Of a DNA stretch of 64,000 bases, positions 24,032 through 36,017 are shown piece after piece. The stretch is from Cinnamomum chago (Eukaryota > Streptophyta > Magnoliopsida > Laurales > Lauraceae). Positions within the stretch are counted from its first letter, which is position 1. Each line of letters starts with the position of its first letter. The stretch lies in contig CP142455.1 in assembly GCA_038049695.1 (NCBI GenBank), positions 24,155,501 through 24,219,500 of the forward strand. Direction: 5' to 3'. The notes under the pieces were generated by a model. It was given only the letters and a program-made list of their open reading frames with translations. It ran no database searches and was not told the DNA's origin. The position numbers were made by a program, and so were the translations under genes.

Positions 24032-27000
24032 TGTCACGCCCCCAAAAGTGTAACCGGGGTTATACGTGAGATTAGGGCCAATTAAAACTTTTTCCACTAC
24101 TAATCAAATGTAACTTGCCCTAATCATGTCCCATAGGATCGTAAGTCCGCGGTGAGGTATAAATGTTTCCTCGATAATCATAAAACACAGCGGAACATCA
24201 TAATTAAACAGATGGTACAATATAACATTTCAGAGTATGCACATCTTTCTTTTCTATAGTTTCAGTTTAGAAAAAGATAACAAAAGTGTATTAATTAATG
24301 GCCTCTAACAAAACCTAAGCCAAAAGAGAATAAATATAAACCGAAGTATGAAGGCACTCGTGTGCTGGTCATGACGACAATACCGTCGACACACAACTCG
24401 TACTCACCATCATGCTAAACTACCTGAAGCGACGCCTCCACTTTCCCAAAGGTAAATGTATCCGGTACCTATGCACCAAGTGCAGCATCAGACACGACGG
24501 TCGGCAGGCAGATATAAATATAAAACATCAATAGATATGCAGAACGAATCAGAGTAAACGATAGACAAGATCATAAGACATGCATAGCATCCTGATCATA
24601 AGAAGTGCATAGCATTCGAATCAATATCAATCTAACTTAAACATCTAGCAAGATAGGCGGTCCACATATGCTAATTACCACAGGATAGTGTCATTGCCCT
24701 CCCTACTCCCATTGAGTTGTGGTGGAGATATCAAGGCACTGGATATACCAGGCAGCAAGGCACGGGATTAAAGCCTGGCAACAAGGCACGAGTAGTAACT
24801 CGGCAACAAGGCACAAGTAGTAACTTGGCAACAAGGCACGGTAATGACCCGGCAAACAAGCAAGATCCATCAATAAGTAAAAGGTCGTACTGCGCAGACG
24901 TTCATCAAGGTCCTCACACAGATGGTGCCCCATCTGTGTTGGGCGATATACAGCTGAGTGGTGCCTGACACAAGGATCCCAGACAAACAATAGTGAGGGG
25001 CTAGGCTTTCTTGCGTGAACAAGATTTATCATCAAAAGAGAGACTACTTTCCATTATCAAGTCAAGATCAATCAAGCAAGCTTATTCAAATGTCAATACC
25101 ATAAGTAGTCCTCATCAAGCTTTTACAATCAAAGCCACCTAGCCTCAACACCCCTATCAATCGTCAAAACAAGCGGAACATCAAAAGGGATCCTAAGTTC
25201 AACACCTAGGTTCATCAAGAAATCCCAAAATAAAACAAAGCAAACAAGCTAAGGAACATGAACATAGCATGTAGAAAAGTACCAGACGGTACAATCTGGA
25301 ATCAAAAGCGATAAACAATCCAATCCTAGGTATAATGGTAAACCCGAGGCATCGTACAACCATACTCAGTCAACGAAGGGAATTAGGGTTCGCGATACCC
25401 AAACAAACAGCCTTCGTGCATAGATATAAAAGAGGGTATCCCGTTGTCCCGTACCGTTCAAGATTGAGATAGGTTGTAACCGATGTAACCGGATTAACCG
25501 TAAAAGACGTCGGCTCAAAACATCTTTACATATAGTCAAATGAGTCCAAAAAGGTAGCCAAGGTTCCACCTAAGTCCAACCGAACAAAGTCAAAAGGACC
25601 CTTCAAAAGGTATCCATCATTGGGCACGGTCCACATCCCACACAGAGTACCCGGTCAACCCGACCCAGTCCGGTCGATCGGAAGTTGTAAACAAATGGAG
25701 TGCACAGTGATTTCCATCAGGCTCCAGAGAGCCTCATTGTGTGTGGCCGGTCGACTCGGTCCCCTTGGTCGGTCAACCACATACACTACAGTTACAGAAC
25801 CTCAGTTCTGCAACTGCAGTGAAATGGGTGGAAACCCCTTTCCAAAATCCCAGAACATGTAATCAGTCAATATGAAGGGTCTAACCCTTCCATTCTAATC
25901 CTGCAAATAAAGAAAATAGGGCCTTGCCCTCTCCACATACATCCATACCCCCTCTCATCAAGTCCATCCAACCAACATCTATCTCAATCCAACCATTCCA
26001 TTTATATTATCATGTTTTCCACATTTAAAGTATCAATGAGCATATGTAGTCATCTAAATCATCATCAATCATCAAATCAAAGAAAAGACAAACATATCCA
26101 CGCATATATATAAATATCTACTTGCCTTTGGTTGAAAATGCCAAATCCACAAATCCTAGCTCCATAGCCCAACAAACCAAACCTAAGGGATAATTAGTAA
26201 AATAAAACTAAATTAAATATAAAATTACTAGAGGGAAAGCTCTAAGCTACCAAATACATTTCTACACCCAAAGTGTATTAACCCAAACCTAAGGGGAATG
26301 AGAGCTTACCAAACAAATGGGTGGATGGAGTGGTGGCTTGCAAATTGGAGATGACTGAGCTTGCGGGGTCCACGCGGAGATGATAATGGTCATCGGAGAT
26401 TATGAGTCCCACTTGAACAGTGGCCCACTAATTAGTGGTGATGTAGCTCTTGGTGGTCCATTGACAAGAAGGAAAATGAAGATAGAAAGAAATAAAGAAT
26501 GGAGAAAGAATGAGAATGAAGAAACAGAGAATGAATTAGAGAGAGAGAGTGAAATGGTGACATGGGTGAGGGGGGGAAAAGTCAACGTGAGTGGAGTGAG
26601 GTGAGTGAGAGGTGAGATGAGATGAGAGAAAATGAAATGGAATGATGAGAAAATGAGAGGGAATGAAATGGGTTAAAATCGTTGGCAGCAAGGGGGTGAG
26701 AGAGAAAGAAAGTAAGAGAGAGAAACAAAGAAAGAAAGGGAAACAGAGAATGAAAGAGAGAAACAGAGAATGAAAGGAATGAACAGTGAAGGGCAAAAAT
26801 GGGGGAAAACCAAGTGAGATAGAGTGGGCTGGTTCGCCGGAGATGGGGAGCTCGGCGGTGGTGCAGGTGGGTCCGGCGGCGACGGTGATGGCGCCGGGAC
26901 AGTGGGCAGCATGGCTGGGTGAGGGAGAGATGATTGAGAGATGAGATGAGAAGAGATGGGAGAAGGAGAGGAGTCCGTCGGAGATGAGGGTGACCGGTGG

Positions 27001-27578
27001 CGGCGTGCTCGTTGTCCGGCGAGGAGAGTGAGATGGAGAGAACGAGAGAGAAGAGAGAAACAGAGGGGGAGGGCGGCTGTTGTGATGGAGTGAATGAGAA
27101 TGAAGAATGGAGGGAGAAAGAAGATAAGGGAGAAGGAAGGAAAGAATAAGGAAAGAGAGGGGGGGGGGCAGCTGTCCATGAACGTGGAGTGAGGGGAGAG
27201 GAGAAAATGAGTGAGGAGAGAGAGAGAGAGGAATGAGGAGAGAGAAAGAAAAGTTTAATGGGTTTGGGCCCGGTCACGTTTTGGGTCGGGTTCGAGGGTC
27301 CAGATCAAGATGGGATAGAAGACTAAAGTTTAGGAAATAAAATCATCTACCCAACGGTACCAAAATCTCGAAAAGTGGAAAACTACTAAAAAGCCCTCGG
27401 AACTTTCCGGAAATAACAACACACACCCCTATTGTACCCAAACGGGCTCGGATCTCAACCCAATTTCGCACGCGCAACCCTAAAGATTAATCGGACCTGT
27501 TTGGCTTATAACGAGCTTAATTAGCTAAAAGCACAATTAACTAAGCTAATTACATCCTTGGAATTTCGGGATGTTACA
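24032..27578 (-). repeat. Gypsy LTR (3' LTR of the element)
   Basis: It is nearly identical to 29513-33057. The section 26500-27250 is GA-rich and generates long Ser/Leu/Pro-rich open frames that are not genes. The section 24700-24850 holds a short tandem GGCAACAAGGCACGAG repeat. Confidence 0.93.
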
Positions 27579-29512
27579 TCCTTCCCTCCTTAGAACATTT
27601 GGTCCTCCAAATGACTAAATCTATCACAGGTAAAAGATTTGGTTATTCTAACTAAACTCTATCTCTAAAGTCTGAAGGTGGCAAGCTGCGGTGAAATTTT
27701 GGATAGTGCTCAAGCTGCTTGCAATCTGACCGACAATCTACTCACAACTTCGAAACTCTGTCTGACATAACAACCATCTGACACAAACCCTGCTATCTCT
27801 GCCTTCATACTATCTCGTCAGTAGTGATTCCTCGTGTACAACTGACACACAAAATGCTCTGACAAAATAACACACCTTCCACGAGTCTGAACTCTGGCCT
27901 GTTTGCTTCGGACCTGTTTGCAATCTTCTCTATCATTGGACCAGCTCTAGGTCATTACTCTGACTATTCTTGATTCTGCCCAAAATGTCTACTCTCATCG
28001 TGACGTAGTATCAATCACCCACTAGATGATATCTCTGCTCAATACATCTGCCTCTGTTGTCTCAAGTTTAAATCCTTCTACAAAACAAGTACTGTAGGTT
28101 TCTATGCTCTGAGTTCAAATTTCTCCCAATACAATGAGCGCATCCACATCTCTAAAGCTGAAACAACTGCTGTAATCTACAAGTCATGGTCAATGTATCT
28201 CTTTTTGTATTCTTTCAGCTGTTTGGACCCGTAGGTCGTTACTTCCTATTCTGCATCAGCACAAATCTCGATAAAATTCCTATAACACAAGTAAAATTCA
28301 CAAAATTGTCTCTGTGATCAATAGAGTTCGTAGTCAACCTCTACTTCGACTGCTTGAAACTGATCTCACACTGTTCTGACCATACCAACAAAACATTTTC
28401 CCTTGTCAACTTGATCAACTGGCTGCAAATGTAGAAAATTCCTTCACAAACGATCTGTAATATCCTATCCATTTAAGAAACTTCTGATTTCTGACACTAT
28501 CTTCTGCTTTCCCAACTGACCACTGCTTCCACTGACGCTGGATCTACTGTCAATCCCTCTTTATCACAGAAGACTTGGTGCAAGAATCAGTGCACCTCAC
28601 GTTAACACACTTGGTTTCACAACACTTCTGTCTAACATATCTTGTAACTGCGCTTCCAATTTCCTCAACTCTGTTGAAGCCTTGCGGTACACGGTCTTGG
28701 ATATCAGTGTCGTCCTTGACACAAGCTAAATAGTGAAGTCAATCCTTCTAACTGGTGATCAATCTAATATTTCCTCCGGAAAGACATCCAGGAATTCACA
28801 TATCATAGGTACATCATACCTTCACACCTACTTCGAATCAACCTGTTTGATCTCAAAGCTGAAACAACTCTGGTACATAGGCTTCCTTTGTCTGACAAAC
28901 TCACAATTTGCCACTTGCAACTATACAATCTCAATCTAACTCCCGAAACATCACAAAACTGTCAGTAATATCTGAAGTCAAATTTCTTCTCGAAACAAAT
29001 CTCAAACTTCTCTAACCACACAAAAGTACAACTTACCTGATCAACTTTACCCTGAACAAATCTTCTACTAAAGTCTACAAACCAGAAGAAAACTCTGAAT
29101 CTCTGACACTAACATGGAACTGAATAGCGAGAACAACTCTCACTTCAACAAGATCTACTACAAACTCCACTTCAGTGAACTGGAAAAGTCTCAAGACGGC
29201 TGCAACTCCACGAACAAACCTAAGAAAGAAACTAACTAAATCTAAGAAACTCTTATTCTAGCACAACTGAGGTACTGAAACCACAAACAGTGGGTAATGA
29301 GACATTAAATTCTCTCCCCACTAACAAGGAATTTGGTCGCCAAATTCATTTCTATAGGAGAAATTACTAAACACCTAATGTACTAACAAACAATACTATA
29401 GGATCCATACATACATAGTATAGATGCCAACTACCGAATCGAATTTCTCACACGCGTCCTTTTGTTTCTAGTAGATTTTATTTCTAAAAACGTGCCAGCT
29501 CTGATACCAACT
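27579..29512 (-). pseudogene. Gypsy internal region with decayed RT/RNase H
   Basis: Reading the minus strand between about 28720 and 28190, fragments in shifting frames resemble the end of gypsy reverse transcriptase and the start of RNase H. They include EIRSFL, GYYRSFVKEFS, KLTRENVLLVWSEQCE and an SKQLKEYKKRYIDHD-like run. Family counterparts are VRSFLGLAGYYRRFV and LTRK..FVWTEECE. No gag, protease or integrase could be read. The frame is broken many times, so the sequence serves only as a spacer. Confidence 0.7.
29498..29509 (-). promoter_or_regulatory. Gypsy primer binding site
   Basis: The minus strand reads TGGTATCAGAGC three bases from the LTR. It is complementary to initiator methionine tRNA and fixes the 5' end of the element on the right side. 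Confidence 0.9.
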
Positions 29513-32500
29513 TGTCACGCCCCCAAAAGTGTAACCGGGGTTATACGTGAGATTAGGGCCAATTAAAACTTTTTCCACTACTAATCAAATGTAACTTGCC
29601 CTAATCATGTCCCATAGGATCGTAAGTCCGCGGTGAGGTATAAATGTTTCCTCGATAATCATAAAACACAGCGGAACATCATAATTAAACAGATGGTACA
29701 ATATAACATTTCAGAGTATGCACATCTTTCTTTTCTATAGTTTCAGTTTAGAAAAAGATAACAAAAGTGTATTAATTAATGGCCTCTAACAAAACCTAAG
29801 CCAAAAGAGAATAAATATAAACCGAAGTATGAAGGCACTCGTGTGCTGGTCATGACGACAATACCGTCGACACACAACTCGTACTCACCATCATGCTAAA
29901 CTACCTGAAGCGACGCCTCCACTTTCCCAAAGGTAAATGTATCCGGTACCTATGCACCAAGTGCAGCATCAGACACGACGGTCGGCAGGCAGATATAAAT
30001 ATAAAACATCAATAGATATGCAGAACGAATCAGAGTAAACGATATACAAGATCATAAGACATGCATAGCATCCTGATCATAAGAAGTGCATAGCATTCGA
30101 ATCAATATCAATCTAACTTAAACATCTAGCAAGATAGGCGGTCCACATATGCTAATTACCACAGGATAGTGTCATTGCCCTCCCTACTCCCATTGAGTTG
30201 TGGTGGAGATATCAAGGCACTGGATATACCAGGCAGCAAGGCACGGGATTAAAGCCTGGCAACAAGGCACGAGTAGTAACTCGGCAACAAGGCACAAGTA
30301 GTAACTTGGCAACAAGGCACGGTAATGACCCGGCAAACAAGCAAGATCCATCAATAAGTAAAAGGTCGTACTGCGCAGACGTTCATCAAGGTCCTCACAC
30401 AGATGGTGCCCCATCTGTGTTGGGCGATATACAGCTGAGTGGTGCCTGACACAAGGATCCCAGACAAACAATAGTGAGGGGCTAGGCTTTCTTGCGTGAA
30501 CAAGATTTATCATCAAAAGAGAGACTACTTTCCATTATCAAGTCAAGATCAATCAAGCAAGCTTATTCAAATGTCAATACCATAAGTAGTCCTCATCAAG
30601 CTTTTACAATCAAAGCCACCTAGCCTCAACACCCCTATCAATCGTCAAAACAAGCGGAACATCAAAAGGGATCCTAAGTTCAACACCTAGGTTCATCAAG
30701 AAATCCCAAAATAAAACAAAGCAAACAAGCTAAGGAACATGAACATAGCATGTAGAAAAGTACCAGACGGTACAATCTGGAATCAAAAGCGATAAACAAT
30801 CCAATCCTAGGTATAATGGTAAACCCGAGGCATCGTACAACCATACTCAGTCAACGAAGGGAATTAGGGTTCGCGATACCCAAACAAACAGCCTTCGTGC
30901 ATAGATATAAAAGAGGGTATCCCGTTGTCCCGTACCGTTCAAGATTGAGATAGGTTGTAACCGATGTAACCGGATTAACCGTAAAAGACGTCGGCTCAAA
31001 ACATCTTTACATATAGTCAAATGAGTCCAAAAAGGTAGCCAAGGTTCCACCTAAGTCCAACCGAACAAAGTCAAAAGGACCCTTCAAAAGGTATCCATCA
31101 TTGGGCACGGTCCACATCCCACACAGAGTACCCGGTCAACCCGACCCAGTCCGGTCGATCGGAAGTTGTAAACAAATGGAGTGCACAGTGATTTCCATCA
31201 GGCTCCAGAGAGCCTCATTGTGTGTGGCCGGTCGACTCGGTCCCCTTGGTCGGTCAACCACATACACTACAGTTACAGAACCTCAGTTCTGCAACTGCAG
31301 TGAAATGGGTGGAAACCCCTTTCCAAAATCCCAGAACATGTAATCAGTCAATATGAAGGGTCTAACCCTTCCATTCTAATCCTGCAAATAAAGAAAATAG
31401 GGCCTTGCCCTCTCCACATACATCCATACCCCCTCTCATCAAGTCCATCCAACCAACATCTATCTCAATCCAACCATTCCATTTATATTATCATGTTTTC
31501 CACATTTAAAGTATCAATGAGCATATGTAGTCATCTAAATCATCATCAATCATCAAATCAAAGAAAAGACAAACATATCCACGCATATATATAAATATCT
31601 ACTTGCCTTTGGTTGAAAATGCCAAATCCACAAATCCTAGCTCCATAGCCCAACAAACCAAACCTAAGGGATAATTAGTAAAATAAAACTAAATTAAATA
31701 TAAAATTACTAGAGGGAAAGCTCTAAGCTACCAAATACATTTCTACACCCAAAGTGTATTAACCCAAACCTAAGGGGAATGAGAGCTTACCAAACAAATG
31801 GGTGGATGGAGTGGTGGCTTGCAAATTGGAGATGACTGAGCTTGCGGGGTCCACGCGGAGATGATAATGGTCATCGGAGATTATGAGTCCCACTTGAACA
31901 GTGGCCCACTAATTAGTGGTGATGTAGCTCTTGGTGGTCCATTGACAAGAAGGAAAATGAAGATAGAAAGAAATAAAGAATGGAGAAAGAATGAGAATGA
32001 AGAAACAGAGAATGAATTAGAGAGAGAGAGTGAAATGGTGACATGGGTGAGGGGGGGAAAAGTCAACGTGAGTGGAGTGAGGTGAGTGAGAGGTGAGATG
32101 AGATGAGAGAAAATGAAATGGAATGATGAGAAAATGAGAGGGAATGAAATGGGTTAAAATCGTTGGCAGCAAGGGGGTGAGAGAGAAAGAAAGTAAGAGA
32201 GAGAAACAAAGAAAGAAAGGGAAACAGAGAATGAAAGAGAGAAACAGAGAATGAAAGGAATGAACAGTGAAGGGCAAAAATGGGGGAAAACCAAGTGAGA
32301 TAGAGTGGGCTGGTTCGCCGGAGATGGGGAGCTCGGCGGTGGTGCAGGTGGGTCCGGCGGCGACGGTGATGGCGCCGGGACAGTGGGCAGCATGGCTGGG
32401 TGAGGGAGAGATGATTGAGAGATGAGATGAGAAGAGATGGGAGAAGGAGAGGAGTCCGTCGGAGATGAGGGTGACCGGTGGCGGCGTGCTCGTTGTCCGG

Positions 32501-33057
32501 CGAGGAGAGTGAGATGGAGAGAACGAGAGAGGAGAGAAACAGAGGGGGAGGGCGGCTGTTGTGAAGGAGTGAATGAGAATGAAGAATGGAGGGAGAAAGA
32601 AGATAAGGGAGAAGGAAGGAAAGAATAAGGAAAGAGAGGGTGGGGGGCAGCTGTCCATGAACGTGGATTGAGGGGAGAGGAGAAAATGAGTGAGGAGAGA
32701 GAGAGAGAGGAATGAGGAGAGAGAAAGAAAAGTTTAATGGGTTTGGGCCCGGTCACGTTTTGGGTCGGGTTCGAGGGTCCAGATCAAGATGGGATAGAAG
32801 ACTAAAGTTTAGGAAATAAAATCATCTACCCAACGGTACCAAAATCTCGAAAAGTGGAAAACTACTAAAAAGCCCTCGGAACTTTCCGGAAATAACAACA
32901 CACACCCCTATTGTACCCAAACGGGCTCGGATCTCAACCCAATTTCGCACGCGCAACCCTAAAGATTAATCGGACCTGCTTGGCTTATAACGAGCTTAAT
33001 TAGCTAAAAGCACAATTAACTAAGCTAATTACATCCTTGGAATTTCGGGATGTTACA
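29513..33057 (-). repeat. Gypsy LTR (5' LTR of the element)
   Basis: This is the partner of 24032-27578. It ends beside CCTGC, the second target-duplication copy, inside codon 19 of the MADS gene. Confidence 0.93.
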
Positions 33058-33112
33058 CCTGCCTTGCACTCTCCTTCTCAATCCTTCTCATCTCAATCTT
33101 TCTCTTACCCAT

Positions 33113-34200
33113 GGATGTAAGAAACGAATAAGGGAAGGGATGGGAAGGGAAGGGGGGCAACACACAGATATATATAGATAGATTAGTAAGTAGTGAGAAG
33201 TAGTGAGTGAGGGTTGAGAGGGTTTCTAATTAATTTGTTATCTGATGATGTTTGAAACCCTATTTCCAGTTGTGTTTCCAGTTGTATGATATATATAGAG
33301 AGAGAGACTTGCAACTTGCAAGAAGAGCAATCGGATTCCCAACGGTTTCTAATTCCGCGTGGGTGATTATCCCAAGCTGTTTCTAACAACAAGCAAGTTT
33401 CAGTTTCAGACAAATCGTTCCAAATTATCAATTACCCGCGTCCGCTTGGGACGGATGTGAATAAGGATGTTCCTAAATCATCACATTTATTAATCATGTG
33501 CTTCATCTTATCTTATGGTGGGAACAACTAATACATAAGTAACATTTGGGAAAATTGCATAAAAGGGCAAAGGGAGTTTAAAATTAATTAACGCCCTCTC
33601 CCATCTCTGGCTATGGGATGTTCCTAAATTACCATTCTGATAGAAGTTTGATTCTAACATGATTGATGAATGTGATTAATTTTTAAGATTGTGTTATCAT
33701 GTTATTCATTAATTGCCTTATTAATTTCATTCTCGATCTTACATGAGGAAATAAATGCATAAATGAAGAGGGGTTAATTTAGCGCAACTGGGATTTTCAT
33801 CAGGCAACCCCAAGGGTGGAAAATGGGTTAGGTCAGGTCCAAACGGATTAGGTTGATGAGGAGGGGTATCCACCTGTTGCAGTGGAACCCATATCCGACC
33901 CATTTTCTAAATGGTTCAAGATGCTTTATTCTTTCAATTTTTGCTAAAAGCCTACCTTAATTTATTTCCATGAAATGTGGCTGTACATTTTAATGAATAA
34001 AAAGGTAGCCACACTAACATCACTCCTGCCTGGGTAAATTGATTTTCAAGCCAACTATCTATTGTGGGTTAAATTGAGATTTGACTTTTATGGAATCTAA
34101 ATCATGTTAAGGCGTTGTGTTTGCTGCAGAGATGAACACTTTTCTAGAAACATTCAGACCTTTTAACCAGATACTGATCCACTAATCTGAGGCCAATTTG
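33113..34200. other. CACTA interior upstream of MADS copy 1
   Basis: This is non-coding DNA with a short TA/GA simple repeat near 33285-33307. It includes what would be the 5' flank of MADS copy 1. No exon was recognised. Confidence 0.4.
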
Positions 34201-34624
34201 CAAGGGCGGACCCAAGCGTTAGTACACAGGTGCGGTCAAACGAAAATCCAGAGTCTGCGGTTGCCCATTTGGATTATGATCCATAACTTCTTTTCTTTTC
34301 TTTTTTTTTTTTGGTCTGATGGAGGAGGTACAATCCACCTATGGCCCAGGTTTTCCTGCTCAAATGTTGAATGGAACAAAAAAGGTACAGATAAGAAGCA
34401 GAGGTCCAAACTAATCAAGAGCCACAATAATTCAAAAGAAAAGACGTATTTCTATTATTTCGAATAAAGAGTGGGGTGTGTCAAAATTGGAACATCCTCA
34501 TGTAGTTACAAATGTTTGTTTCATACTCAAGAAAATAATGAACAACAAATAACCCATGACCCAAAAAACCTTAAAAAGAATTAACAAATACAAGAATTTA
34601 CAAGGAATCAAAATTCAAAAAGAA

Positions 34625-35008
34625 CCAAATTGATTGTTGAGAGGAGGGAACATGTCATCAAAACTCGTTTCAGTGCGAATTCATGGACATCAACATCAGC
34701 TCATCATCAACTTCTTCAAAAATCGACTTCATCAATCCATTATCATCATCTTCCTCAAAACTTGGCATCATCAGCACATCATCATCTTTGGCAAAATCAA
34801 TAGACAAAGATTCCACTTGCATCACACAATCATGTGGTAGATGAAGAGGAGGCGGCCAGCCGGAGAGAAGGTGAGGACGGCTATATCGACGCCGCAAAGA
34901 ATGGAGAGCTCTTTAGCTTTCTTGAAGAGACCTTGGCTGCTTTTTGAGAAGCACACTTGTCTGGCACTCTTCTTCTCAATCTCCTTCATCTCAATCTCTC
35001 TTTCCCAT
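34625..35008 (-). pseudogene. Type I MADS-box gene, copy 2, internally deleted
   Basis: From ATG 35008 the minus strand reads MGKREIEMKEIEKKSARQ, then VCFSKSSQGLFKKAKELS and CGVDIAVLTFSPAG. This is a MADS domain closely resembling copy 1. Near 34865 the sequence jumps directly to the C-terminal part, PPPLHLPHD, followed by acidic repeats (DDDNGLMKSIFEE) that match the C-terminus of copy 1 but in another frame. About 110 central codons are missing and the join is frameshifted, so the open frame ends soon after (34822). Loss of RR in the basic region (SKSSQG against SKRRQG in copy 1) would also weaken DNA binding. The downstream flanks of both copies match (AATAAAGAGTGGGGT near 23110 and 34463), showing a segmental duplication inside the CACTA. 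Confidence 0.85.
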
Positions 35009-35009
35009 G

Positions 35010-36017
35010 GATTTAGGAGGAGACTTCTTCTCTGAAGAGTGACATTAAGAGCATCATTAACCACTGATAAGAAAATTTCTATTTAAATAAGGGGCATGCA
35101 GAAGAATTTAAAGTTTCTCATGACTGCGTTATTGTATTGAGAAGAATTGTAGTTGCAGCTGTGTTGAAGCATTTTGCAAAACCAAGACACTTTAAGAACA
35201 TGTTTGTATAATGTAATTTATTATGTAATATCCAACAGAGCTATAACCCAAAGGAGTTACTGGTTGTGTAAAGTTCTGATGTCATGTATATGAGAGAAAA
35301 CAAAATCATTAGAACAACAGAAACTGATGTGGAATGGAACAAAAGTCAGAAACAGGGTATGGCAGAAATTGTATACACTTATAAGTTAAACTTTGATAGA
35401 TTTCCGTAGAATATTTGTAGAAGATGACATTATCTAAACGGTCCCTACCAAGGATGGACTATGCATTGAATACTTACCAGTCTAATTATGTTCTTAGCAA
35501 CAAACTTTGATGATTGCTTATGTTTTCTGCTAGTGTAATCAGATTAAACGTATCTAACACAGCAGCATTAATACTTAAAGAAACTATATGAATCCTTCAA
35601 TGAAAGAAAGATCCAACCAAATCCAACAAATATAAACACCCCACATCATGCCTTAGCAGCCCTGCTCAATTGAAAGAAAAATCCAACAAACTCTGCTCTG
35701 CGCACTCACCTATTTAAGTTTAGGTATCAAGTAGTAATTCTTGATAGGGTATATTCCAAAACAGAGATTAAATTCCCCCCCAAGATGATGATGTAGATGA
35801 CGAGACATCATGGTCTCAATCGGATGAGGTAATCTTTCGTTTATAATGTCTATGACGTGTACTTGAAAATACTAGTAACTTGTATGTGACACTGAGGCTC
35901 GAAATGATTTTCATTTCCATTTAATGTAAATTGATGACATTCACTTTGCTAATATTATTTTTTGTGTTAATAATTATTTAATTTCCTTGTCAATTTGCTT
36001 TAAGCCAGATTGCAGAT
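35010..36017. other. CACTA interior between MADS copy 2 and TnpA
   Basis: I recognise no gene. The T-rich stretch just before 36018 ends in a CAG and may be intron or 5' UTR of the transposase gene. Confidence 0.45.

Larger units (their letters stand above)
24032..33057 (-). mobile_element. Non-autonomous Ty3/gypsy element with 3.5-kb LTRs
   Basis: The target duplication CCTGC flanks it (24027-24031 and 33058-33062). The LTRs are 24032-27578 and 29513-33057 (3547 and 3545 bp), starting TGTAACATCCC and ending GTGACA when read on the minus strand. A primer site lies beside the right LTR and a polypurine tract (AAGGAGGGAAGGA, minus) beside the left LTR, so the element runs right to left. The internal region is only 1.9 kb and holds decayed reverse-transcriptase/RNase H sequence. 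Large LTRs with a small non-coding core fit the LARD-type non-autonomous class. By eye I found only about five substitutions and one 2-bp indel between the LTRs, so the insertion is recent. Confidence 0.93.
23254..33112 (-). pseudogene. Type I MADS-box gene (AGL62-like), copy 1, split by a retrotransposon
   Basis: The minus strand starts at ATG 33112 with MGKRKIEMRRIEKESARQ. It is cut there by the gypsy element and resumes at 24031 with VCFSKRRQGLFKKAKDLSTL and CGVDIAILVFSPAGRFYSF. That is a complete MADS DNA-binding and dimerisation domain of the type I (M-alpha, AGL62-like) class, which controls endosperm and female gametophyte development in plants. A linker of Thr repeats is followed by an in-frame TAG at 23793-23791. 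The same frame then continues as a coiled-coil-like stretch (HLQQLQNSLQEV) and an acidic C-terminus with repeats of DDGLLM, ending at 23254. The reading frame across the insertion is exact. The gene is intronless, as type I genes usually are. It lies antisense to the TnpA gene, and the CACTA probably captured it. Confidence 0.88.

Noticed and set aside
24717..24968. 83-codon frame in the gypsy LTR with a matching copy at 30198
   Set aside because: Conserved only because the LTRs are recent duplicates. No known domain is visible, and the LTR position argues against a gene.
26582..27277. 231-codon frame in the gypsy LTR, repeated near 32154-32756
   Set aside because: Low-complexity Ser/Pro/Leu from GA-rich LTR sequence. 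The two LTR copies disagree in frame after a 2-bp indel, so it is not under coding constraint.
29498..29509. tRNA-like sequence
   Set aside because: Only the 12-base primer site complementary to initiator tRNA is present; no cloverleaf can be formed. The same holds for 16428-16438.
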